Positions 1 to 5,549 of a stretch of 5,549 bases of DNA are shown here, piece by piece. Within the stretch, counting starts at the first letter, position 1, and each line of letters opens with the position of its first letter. Origin of the DNA: Pseudomonadota bacterium (GTDB lineage: Bacteria > Pseudomonadota > Alphaproteobacteria > Rhizobiales > Hyphomicrobiaceae); contig JAEZAW010000119.1 in assembly GCA_023430315.1 (NCBI GenBank), forward strand, positions 1 to 5,549, written 5' to 3'. Position numbers and translations under genes: made by a program. The notes below the pieces were generated by a model. That model ran no database searches and was not told the DNA's origin. It saw nothing but the letters and a program-made list of their open reading frames with translations.

Positions 1-43
1 TCCAGAAGAAGTGAGATCGCCGGACACTGGGACGCTCTTCGGG

Positions 44-76
44 CCTCACGGGGCAAGCCTCGTGAGGTTAATTTTT
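44..76 (+). terminator. Rho-independent terminator of an upstream + strand transcript
   Basis: Bases 44-50 (CCTCACG) pair exactly with 61-67 (CGTGAGG). The stem continues inward with a G-T pair (51/60) and two G-C pairs (52/59, 53/58), leaving the tetraloop CAAG at 54-57. This 10-bp GC-rich hairpin is followed at once by TTAATTTTT (68-76), the U-tract expected of an intrinsic terminator read on the + strand. The opposite strand has no T-run after the stem, so the signal is directional. The gene it ends lies mostly or wholly left of the window. A frame ending in a TGA at 12-14 is a possible tail of that gene, but it is too short to call. Confidence 0.8.
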
Positions 77-190
77 GCTGCCAAAGCCTGCGGTTAAGTC
101 TGATCGGGAGTGGCTGGACAGCCCTCCGAGGCGCGCGTATCACATCAGCCGACAGCGCTACACTCTGATAATCACCGAAGTCTCGCGTCC

Positions 191-643
191 ATGATCAGAT
201 CCATTCCCCTTGCGCTATTCGTCCTGCTGGCCGTCACGCCGGACGCGGACGCGCATCGCATCAAGACCAAAACGCTTCAGATTGATCATCCATGGACCGG
301 CGACATGGCCGAGGCCAAGCCGCCGTTCGACATCGTCGTGCAGATGGTCATCCGCAATACGGGCAAGGCAGCGGACGTGCTCATTGGCGCCTCCTCTCCG
401 CTCGCGCAGCGCATCGAGATCATCAACGTCGCGACGGGCCCGCAAAAGGCCGTCGAGATCAAGGCGGGCGAGCGCGTCGAGCTGTCGACGAAGAGCGTCT
501 ATCTGCGCGTATTCGGCTTCAACAAGCTGATCGATATGTACGACTACTTCCCGATGGCGCTGAACTTCAAGAAGGCGGGCGCGGTGAAGATCGAGATCAT
601 GGTCGAGGACGTGGCCATCGAGTTGCCGAAGCTCATCAACTGA
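191..643 (+). CDS. PCu(A)C/DUF461-like exported protein lacking the copper ligands
   Basis: This is a 150-residue protein with a Sec-type signal peptide: a short basic start (MIRS), a hydrophobic core at about 5-16, and a likely cut after ADA-21, giving a mature N-terminus beginning with His22. The mature part follows the PCu(A)C copper-chaperone pattern: an IDHPW motif at 31-35, an N-T-G turn at 56-58, a GASSP block at 66-70, RIEI at 74-77, a KAGERVEL strand at 91-98, and a closing F-x-x-A-G-x-V strand near 126-132. In canonical members, which deliver Cu(I) to cytochrome oxidase assembly, the ligands are one His and one Met after the GASS block plus a later H-x-M. Here the aligned places hold Ile78, non-Met residues near 84-89, and Tyr104/Arg106, so ordinary copper binding looks lost. 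The start at 191 is chosen because it begins the signal peptide directly; an in-frame GTG at 110 would add 27 polar residues. The ribosome site is weak (GAAG at 177-180). The gene converges on the DUF1513 gene and overlaps it by 8 bases. Fold assignment is fairly secure; function is unknown. Confidence 0.72.
   Translation: MIRSIPLALFVLLAVTPDADAHRIKTKTLQIDHPWTGDMAEAKPPFDIVVQMVIRNTGKAADVLIGASSPLAQRIEIINVATGPQKAVEIKAGERVELSTKSVYLRVFGFNKLIDMYDYFPMALNFKKAGAVKIEIMVEDVAIELPKLIN
636..643. other. Interlocked convergent stop codons
   Basis: The + strand gene ends with TGA at 641-643. The minus-strand DUF1513 gene ends with TGA read from 638 to 636, so the two coding regions overlap by 8 bases tail to tail. 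No hairpin terminator can sit between them, and none is evident in the adjoining coding ends. Each transcript therefore probably runs into the other gene as antisense RNA, or is ended by Rho. Confidence 0.85.
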
Positions 644-1757
644 TCTCGCCGCCGACGAATACGGCGTGGTTGTCCCAAATCCAAGGCGTCGACGCTGCGC
701 CTGTTGGCGCCTGCGCACGATCGCTCCAGTGCTCGATGCGCCCTGTGCCCGCCGTCGCGAGGAATTCAGCGGGCGTGCTCGTCGGCGCAATTCCCGAAAC
801 ATCATCGAGCTGATGCGTATGCACGAGCTTGCTCGAGGCAATGTCGAGCACGAGCGCGCGCGCACCTTTCGAGCTCGTGACGGCGACGAACTCTCCCGCC
901 CTGTCGCAGGCGATGGAGCTTACGTAACCCGAGAGACCCCGCAGAGCGGCAGTAGGTAGTGCAATCGCATCCAATGGACGCTGACGGCGATGCCTGTAAA
1001 CGAGCGCCTCGCTGCCGACTGGGCCATCCGCGACCTGGGCGCCGATGATGACCGTCCCGTCGCGCGCGACATCCAGATGGCGAAGCGACAAGGCGCCCGC
1101 CGCGTCGAGATCGTGACGCTCGAGCAGACTGCCCGTGCGCAGGTCCACATAGGCAAGCGACGTCTCGATGGAATCGGGATTGAGAATGCGCCGACCTTCA
1201 CCGAAATCGGGATGCTCGATGAGGCCGCCATTGGCAATCACGAGCACCGATCCGTCACCAATAAGCGCCAAGTCGTGCGGGCCGATGCCACCCGAGGAGA
1301 ACTCGCCAATGCGGCGGTAGCCGGCGCCGACGTCGTACACGCCGATGACACCACGCGCGCCGTCGAAGTCGTTCTCGGTTGCATAGAGCAGACGTCCGTC
1401 GCGCGAGAACACGCCATGACCGTAGAAGTGCCGATCCGCCGGCGTCGTGAAGACGATCGGCGCGCGCGCGCGATCCGCGGAGAAGGCAATCGCGAAGATT
1501 CCCGGCCGCCGCGCGAAGGCCACGCATGTGTGGTCCGTGGGCGAAACCGTGATGTCGTGCCCGCGCCCCGGTAGCGGCACGGTATGGACATCGCGGCCAT
1601 CCTCGGTAAAGAGCGCCGCCGAGTAGCGCCCATCCGCGCTCCGTCGCGCCGCGGCGTAAAGGGCTGGCGACTGCTCGGCACGCGCGATGCCCACGCCACC
1701 GCCGGCGAGAAGCCCGCAAGCGGAGCTGATCAGCAGTGTCCTGCGATCAATCGCCAT
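636..1757 (-). CDS. DUF1513 family beta-propeller-like protein, probable Tat substrate
   Basis: This 373-residue protein opens with MAIDRRTLLISSACGLL, a twin-arginine type leader (Arg5-Arg6, hydrophobic 8-20) with a likely cut after ARA near residue 27. The body has repeated strand-turn units of the WD40/YVTN kind, such as a GHDITVSP block at 66-73, FYGHGVFSRDGRLLYATEND at 111-130, GIGPHDLALIGDG at 157-169, ANGGLIEHPDFG at 175-186 and a terminal WDNHAVFVGG at 361-370. These match the DUF1513 family, whose biochemical role is unknown. The family is typically encoded at the end of imelysin/di-heme oxidoreductase operons, as here. The start at 1757 gives a compact Tat leader and overlaps the end of the preceding imelysin gene by 11 bases, implying coupled translation. 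A second ATG three codons upstream (1766) has GGGG four bases ahead of it and is an equally possible start. Conserved His residues (112, 114, 161, 182, 364) could be metal ligands, but that is inference. Confidence 0.82.
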   Translation of the reverse strand: MAIDRRTLLISSACGLLAGGGVGIARAEQSPALYAAARRSADGRYSAALFTEDGRDVHTVPLPGRGHDITVSPTDHTCVAFARRPGIFAIAFSADRARAPIVFTTPADRHFYGHGVFSRDGRLLYATENDFDGARGVIGVYDVGAGYRRIGEFSSGGIGPHDLALIGDGSVLVIANGGLIEHPDFGEGRRILNPDSIETSLAYVDLRTGSLLERHDLDAAGALSLRHLDVARDGTVIIGAQVADGPVGSEALVYRHRRQRPLDAIALPTAALRGLSGYVSSIACDRAGEFVAVTSSKGARALVLDIASSKLVHTHQLDDVSGIAPTSTPAEFLATAGTGRIEHWSDRAQAPTGAASTPWIWDNHAVFVGGEIS

Positions 1758-2856
1758 CGCTCGCATTGAACCCCATGGAAACACCAGCCGTGAGACCGAG
1801 CAAAGCTGTGAGCTGCTGGCGCGCATTCTTCAGCGGAAAGCCGACAGCAACGAACGGCTGCATCATGGCATCGGGATCGAAGGGCTTGCCCTGGCGCACG
1901 AGCCGGCGAACTTGATCGCGTGCCGTCTCGATTTCATTCTGCACGAGCTTGGCATTGAGCGGCACGGTGACTTCCGGATGCGTGGGGCTCGTATCGACAA
2001 TCGCCTTGTTCATGCCTGCGGCCATGTAGAGGTGGTGCAGCCCACTTATACCGGCGTCGAAGTACGCGAGCGTGCGCTTGCTCTTGGCGAACACAGGCGT
2101 CATGCGCCGCCGCTGTGGCCCGAGGCCCAGCGGGGCGCCGATCCACTCGTCGCGCACACGCTCGAGGCCATTGTCGAGCGCCTTAGCAAGCGCCAGTGTC
2201 GTCTCTGACGGCTTCAGGAAATACGGATTGCCTTCGCCCGGATTGAGCCAGTGACGCACGAAGCGATCGGGCTCCGTCCATTCGGCGAGCACGGCTGCTG
2301 CGAGATTCCTGGTGTTCGCGCTGACCGCCGTGGCATAGGCACAGCGATATGCCCGCTCATCGGCATCTTTCGTCGGTGGATCGAAGAGCGCGGTTTCGAG
2401 CGCAGCAAGACCCTGAATGGCGACGCGCTTGCTCGCGAGCTTCGCCGGATCGAGCGCATCCTGATCACGTGTCTGAAGCGTCTGAGCGATCTGACGTCCG
2501 CCAATCCCGCGACGATCTGGCCAGAAGAACATGCGCTCGAGTCGGTTCTCCTGCGTGATCGGGCCGAAACGAATGTGCTCGATGCGACCCCACGCGGTGA
2601 CGAGGCCGTCGAACGCGCGCTCCATATTGCGCTGGCGCTCGGCGGTGCGACGCGCGCAATAGCCGTCGAGCACCTTCGCAAGCTTGTCGCCCGCCGAGAC
2701 GAGCGCGGCATAGCCCGGCCGGATGTGCATCTCCAGCGCCTGCCGCGCGAGCCCTGCATGATCGAACGCTGGCTCCTGCGCGCGCGCAGCGCCACCTGCC
2801 GATACGATCAGTGCGACCGTGGCAAACGCTTTGATCATTGTGCCTGCGAGAGACAT
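1747..2856 (-). CDS. Imelysin-like periplasmic protein, divergent second copy
   Basis: From the ATG at 2856 the protein has 369 residues. It carries a Sec signal peptide (hydrophobic stretch around residues 9-21, cut near ARA-QEP at about 26). Family marks include R-I-E-H-I-R-F-G-P-I at about 91-100, then NRLERMFFWPDRRGIG at about 104-119, and a C-terminal GVSMGFNASDGD. This is the pattern of the second imelysin-like protein encoded next to di-heme oxidoreductases. The GxHxxE motif of classical imelysins is replaced by GLAALE (149-154, bases 2395-2412): the Glu is kept and the His is lost. Imelysins were named for insulin cleavage by a Pseudomonas protein, but solved relatives do not look like working peptidases; ligand or metal binding in iron uptake is the prevailing view. 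Three starts are possible. GTG at 2871 gives a 4-base overlap with the upstream stop. ATG at 2856 has GAGG nine bases ahead and is preferred. ATG at 2838 begins the signal peptide most tightly. The stop lies inside the next gene. Confidence 0.82.
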   Translation of the reverse strand: MSLAGTMIKAFATVALIVSAGGAARAQEPAFDHAGLARQALEMHIRPGYAALVSAGDKLAKVLDGYCARRTAERQRNMERAFDGLVTAWGRIEHIRFGPITQENRLERMFFWPDRRGIGGRQIAQTLQTRDQDALDPAKLASKRVAIQGLAALETALFDPPTKDADERAYRCAYATAVSANTRNLAAAVLAEWTEPDRFVRHWLNPGEGNPYFLKPSETTLALAKALDNGLERVRDEWIGAPLGLGPQRRRMTPVFAKSKRTLAYFDAGISGLHHLYMAAGMNKAIVDTSPTHPEVTVPLNAKLVQNEIETARDQVRRLVRQGKPFDPDAMMQPFVAVGFPLKNARQQLTALLGLTAGVSMGFNASDGD

Positions 2857-2865
2857 GGGCTCACG

Positions 2866-2869
2866 CCTC
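2866..2869 (-). promoter_or_regulatory. Ribosome binding site deciding the second imelysin start
   Basis: Read on the minus strand, GAGG (2869 to 2866) lies nine bases before the ATG at 2856, a good Shine-Dalgarno spacing. It overlaps the TGA stop of the di-heme oxidoreductase gene (2870 to 2868), so ribosomes ending the upstream gene would stop on the initiation site of the next. This supports translational coupling and favours 2856 over the GTG at 2871. Confidence 0.5.
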
Positions 2870-4358
2870 ACAGTGAGTTGACGAAAGCGAGGAGGCGCGC
2901 GCGATCCGCGGGCGCAAGCTGCGCGAAGCCGTCACGTGCGCGTTGCGCCTCGCCGCCGTGCCAGAGAATGGCCTCGGTCAGATTGCGCGCACGACCATCG
3001 TGCAGGAAGAACGCGTGTCCGTTCACGATCTCGGTCAAACCGATGCCCCAGAGCGGTGCCGTGCGCCATTCGCGGCCATCCGCGCGCGCCTCAGGCCGAC
3101 CATCGGCGAGTCCATCGCCCATGTCGTGCAGCAGGAAGTCGGAATAGGGCCAGATCTTCTGCCTGCGCAGGTGCGCATCGGGCGAAGCATCGCCGGTCGT
3201 GAAGCTCGGCGCGTGGCAGGATGCGCAGCCGACCTCATGGAAGATCCGCTTGCCGGCCAGCACGTCCGGCGCATCGGGATCGCGGCGCGGCGGCACCGCG
3301 AGATTGCGCGCATAGAAGGCGACGAGCTCGAGAAGCTTGGCGTTTATCTCAGAATTCGGCGCACTCGGCGTGCCGCCGTGCGGCGCCTGCCGGCAGATTG
3401 ACTGCGCAGGTGTGCAGTCACCCCATGGATAGGGTGCGATCCAATTGCCGATGCCTATGTCACCGGCGAAGGCATCCGCGGACTGCTGGTGAACGCTCGG
3501 CTGCCCGGCCTTCCAACCAAAGCGGCCGAGCATCAGCTTCTTGTCCTCGACCGACCACACCCAGTTGGCGCGCCCGGAAATGCCATCGCCATCGCGATCG
3601 TCCGGGTCCTCGCGCGCGAGAATGTCGCCGACAGGAATGGCCTCGACGAGGCCGAGACCGATCATCTGCGGTGTCAGGCGCGGCGACATCATCACCTTCG
3701 GGTGCATCGGACCATAGCCGAGATCCTCGATGCGGTACGTCGGCCGCCTGAGCGAGACGACTTCACCGCCGGCGAGCGTGACCGACTCTTCCTTGTAGTC
3801 GATGACCATGCGCCCCTCGCCGACATGGCCCTGGATGCCCAGCTCCTGGAGCTGTGTGCCGTAGGTCGGTTCGGGAATGACAGATACGCGGCCCTCGGCG
3901 AGTGCCGCGCGTTGCTCGTCCGTCTCCGGCGGAATGGAAAGGCGCAGAAACATCGAGACGGAGCGGTCTTCGACGTCGGGCCCGCGCTGCGGCTCGCCGC
4001 GACCATCCTTCAGATGGCAACTCTGGCAGGCGCGCGCGTTGTAGAGCGGCCCGAGACCATCCGATGATTTGGTCGAAGCCGGTGCGGAGACCCAGAACTT
4101 GCGGAAGATCGCATTGCCGATCTTGAAGTCCATCTCCTTCGCGAGGCCCATGTTGGGCGAGAAGTGAGAGAACGCCTCCGTCGAGTCCGTGCGGCGTTGC
4201 GATGTCGCTTCGCCACCGGGATGCTCCTCGCCCGCCTCGAGCGCGGACTGCGGCGCACTTTCGGAGAACGCAATTCCTATGGCGAGCACGAGCGCACCCG
4301 CGAGCGCAGCGAGCTTCGCTGCGCCGACGACACCAGGGGCGCGTCCCTCCTCGTTCAT
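2868..4358 (-). CDS. Di-heme c-type oxidoreductase, DHOR/DUF1111 family
   Basis: This is a 496-residue exported cytochrome. An N-terminal hydrophobic segment (about 14-31) serves as a signal peptide or membrane anchor. Two heme c attachment motifs are present: CQSCH at 111-115 (bases 4014-4028) and CASCH at 378-382 (bases 3213-3227). Family blocks surround them: FKIGNAIFRKFWVSAPAS at 78-95, DGLGPLYNARACQSCHLKDG at 100-119, an acidic DRDGDGISGR loop at 254-263 that resembles a Ca-binding turn, WRTAPLWGIGL at 431-441, and FLHDGRARNLTEAILWHGGEA at 451-471. Members are annotated as thiol oxidoreductases; some resemble MauG/cytochrome c peroxidase in their di-heme layout, but the physiological substrate is unknown. 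A Cys315/Cys322 pair may form a disulfide. The protein presumably works in the periplasm after heme loading by the Ccm system. Only nine bases separate it from the upstream imelysin stop, and it touches the next gene. The ribosome site is poor (only an AAGAAG-like stretch), which suggests reinitiation from the upstream gene. Confidence 0.92.
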   Translation of the reverse strand: MNEEGRAPGVVGAAKLAALAGALVLAIGIAFSESAPQSALEAGEEHPGGEATSQRRTDSTEAFSHFSPNMGLAKEMDFKIGNAIFRKFWVSAPASTKSSDGLGPLYNARACQSCHLKDGRGEPQRGPDVEDRSVSMFLRLSIPPETDEQRAALAEGRVSVIPEPTYGTQLQELGIQGHVGEGRMVIDYKEESVTLAGGEVVSLRRPTYRIEDLGYGPMHPKVMMSPRLTPQMIGLGLVEAIPVGDILAREDPDDRDGDGISGRANWVWSVEDKKLMLGRFGWKAGQPSVHQQSADAFAGDIGIGNWIAPYPWGDCTPAQSICRQAPHGGTPSAPNSEINAKLLELVAFYARNLAVPPRRDPDAPDVLAGKRIFHEVGCASCHAPSFTTGDASPDAHLRRQKIWPYSDFLLHDMGDGLADGRPEARADGREWRTAPLWGIGLTEIVNGHAFFLHDGRARNLTEAILWHGGEAQRARDGFAQLAPADRARLLAFVNSL

Positions 4359-4367
4359 GTCGACCGT

Positions 4368-5549
4368 CTACTTCTTGCCTTCGAGCGCCTTCGCCGGATT
4401 GTCGAGGCTGTCCGAGCCCTCGAAAGTGATCGCGCGCAGCTCCAGCACGGCAACGGCGCGCTCGAACTCCTTGGTCTGCGCGATCAGCGCTTCGATCGCC
4501 GCCTCGATGACGGCGTTGCCCGCCTTGTTGCCTTCGCCGAGCATCTGATCATAAGCCTCGACCGTCTCGGCGCGCGTCTTGAGCGCGGCCATGCGCTTGT
4601 TCGTCTCCGCCAGCGCCTGACGCACGCGATCGTCGATCTCCGCGGACTTCGCACGCACGAGATCGGACACGCTCGCGCCCTTGATCTCCTTGCCGTCGAT
4701 CCGCGTGTAGCGGCCGAAGTACACGTTCTCCATGCCAATGACGTTGTAATAGTGCGAGTTGTGCGTGTTGTCGGAGAAGCAGTCGTGCTCCTCCTCGGGA
4801 TCGTTCAGCAGCAGACCGAGCTTCATGCGCTCGCCCGCAAGCTCGCCGTACGAGAGGCTGCCGAGGCCGGTGAAGATGATCGTGAGTGGGTCGGCCTCGG
4901 GCGCGAAGAGCGCCTTGCGCGCCTCGCCATCCGGACCCCACTTCCCTGCCATTTCCTCGAGGTCCTCGATCAGCAGATCGGTGACCACGCGCAGGTAGGC
5001 AATACGGCGGTCGCAGTTGCCGCCGGTGCACTTCTTCGGATCGAAGTCGGTGACCGGACGTTTGCCTGCGCCCGGGCCAGTGCCGTTCAGATCCTGACCC
5101 CAGAGCAGGAATTCTATGGCGTGATAGCCGGTCGCGACGTTGGCCTCGATCCGCTCGGCCTCCTGCAGCGTGTCGGCCAGCAGCTCCTTAGTGATCTTGC
5201 TCGCATCGACCTTGCGCCCGCCGACGGTGAGCGAGCGGTTGGCGATGACATTGGCGGCGTAGAGTGGGTTGCTATCGGACGCTGCGCCGTAGCTCTTGTC
5301 GACGTAATCGATGAGGCCCTCATCGAGCGGCCAGGAATTCACCCGACCCTCCCAATCGTCGACAATCTTGTTGCCGAAGCGAAAGGCCTCGGTCTGCATG
5401 TAGGGAACGCGCGCCGCGATCCAGGCCGTGCGCGCTGCCGCGAGATTGTCGGGAGTCGGCGCTTCGATCATGCGGTCGATGGCGGCCTTCAGCGCCTTCG
5501 CGCGGACGACCGAATCCTCGTAGGCGGCCTGCGCGATGTTGGCGTAGGT
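4368..5549 (-). CDS. Imelysin family protein, N-terminus cut by window edge
   Basis: The open frame runs through the right edge, so 393 residues are visible and the signal peptide plus a short N-terminal stretch are missing. The ATG at 5471 is internal: codons upstream of it read TYANIAQAAYEDS, a conserved part of imelysin helix 1. Other family blocks are VPYMQTEAFRFGN and WPLDEGLIDYVD shortly after, the signature GYHAIEFLLWGQD (bases about 5091-5129) with the intact GxHxxE motif, and HDCFSDNTHNSHYYNVIG near bases 4736-4784. A CTGGNC cysteine pair (bases about 5013-5030) could make a small disulfide loop. The family is mostly helical and periplasmic or outer-membrane associated; it includes the insulin-cleaving IcmP of Pseudomonas aeruginosa and cyanobacterial iron-regulated IrpA, and is related to EfeO. 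A role in iron handling is the best guess; true protease activity is doubtful. It is the first visible gene of the operon, and the promoter is outside the window. Confidence 0.93.
   Translation of the reverse strand, partial: TYANIAQAAYEDSVVRAKALKAAIDRMIEAPTPDNLAAARTAWIAARVPYMQTEAFRFGNKIVDDWEGRVNSWPLDEGLIDYVDKSYGAASDSNPLYAANVIANRSLTVGGRKVDASKITKELLADTLQEAERIEANVATGYHAIEFLLWGQDLNGTGPGAGKRPVTDFDPKKCTGGNCDRRIAYLRVVTDLLIEDLEEMAGKWGPDGEARKALFAPEADPLTIIFTGLGSLSYGELAGERMKLGLLLNDPEEEHDCFSDNTHNSHYYNVIGMENVYFGRYTRIDGKEIKGASVSDLVRAKSAEIDDRVRQALAETNKRMAALKTRAETVEAYDQMLGEGNKAGNAVIEAAIEALIAQTKEFERAVAVLELRAITFEGSDSLDNPAKALEGKK

Noticed and set aside
1..14. C-terminal tail (ending Gln-Lys-Lys, TGA at 12-14) of an upstream + strand gene
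   Set aside because: Four codons before the terminator are compatible with a gene end but too few to support a call; another frame stays open to a TAA at 95-97.
167..172. GATAAT as a -10 promoter element for the + strand gene
   Set aside because: No matching -35 hexamer lies 16-18 bases upstream, and the start site would fall only about ten bases before the ATG. It could be chance in an otherwise GC-rich stretch.
110..190. GTG start at 110 extending the PCu(A)C-like protein by 27 residues
   Set aside because: The added residues are polar and would bury the signal peptide; the ATG at 191 begins a normal leader.
215..865. Minus-strand open frame of 216 codons across the PCu(A)C-like gene and the DUF1513 end
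   Set aside because: It overlaps two better-supported genes and its translation is low-complexity Arg/Asp/Leu-rich, typical of a reverse-strand shadow.
990..1574. + strand open frame of 194 codons opposite the DUF1513 gene
   Set aside because: It is antisense to a gene with clear family blocks and has no leader, ribosome site or recognisable domain.
2251..3147. Long + strand open frame of 298 codons opposite the second imelysin and di-heme genes
   Set aside because: It lies antisense to well-recognised genes, its protein is Arg-rich with no family features, and GC-rich DNA commonly keeps such shadow frames open.
4368..5471. ATG at 5471 as the true start of the first imelysin
   Set aside because: The frame is open to the window edge and the 26 upstream codons encode conserved imelysin sequence, so the gene is simply cut by the window.

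Overview
The window is GC-rich chromosomal DNA with dense coding and short gene junctions. Codon use and protein style suggest a proteobacterium, most likely an alphaproteobacterium of the Hyphomicrobiales type. That placement is an inference; no rRNA or other phylogenetic marker is present.

Left edge (1-190): a clear rho-independent terminator on the + strand (44-76) closes a transcript that enters from outside the window. It is followed by about 110 bases with no convincing promoter. A small + strand gene (191-643) then encodes an exported protein of 150 residues. It has the sequence pattern of PCu(A)C (DUF461) periplasmic copper chaperones but lacks the His/Met copper ligands at the expected places.

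The rest of the window (636-5549) is one tightly packed minus-strand gene set, transcribed right to left. In order it encodes an imelysin-family protein (N-terminus cut by the window edge), a di-heme c-type cytochrome of the DHOR/DUF1111 family (annotated as thiol oxidoreductase), a second divergent imelysin-like protein, and a DUF1513 beta-propeller-like protein with a probable Tat signal. Junctions are a 9-base gap, an 11-base gap (or a 4-base GTGA overlap), and an 11-base overlap, so this is almost certainly an operon with coupled translation. Its promoter lies beyond the right edge.

The same gene order (imelysin, di-heme oxidoreductase, imelysin, DUF1513) is known from other proteobacteria, including the icmP region of Pseudomonas aeruginosa, and is generally associated with iron-regulated, periplasmic iron handling. 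A plausible model is a periplasmic or envelope system in which the imelysins bind a metal or ligand, the di-heme protein supplies redox chemistry, and the DUF1513 protein plays an unknown accessory role. The biochemical task of the set is not established. The convergent + strand PCu(A)C-like gene overlaps the last operon gene by 8 bases at the stop codons.

The points most worth following up are the ligand-less PCu(A)C-like protein, the asymmetry between the two imelysins (only one keeps GxHxxE), the apparent mix of Sec and Tat export within one operon, and the interlocked convergent stops. I saw no mobile elements, CRISPR arrays, tRNA or rRNA.
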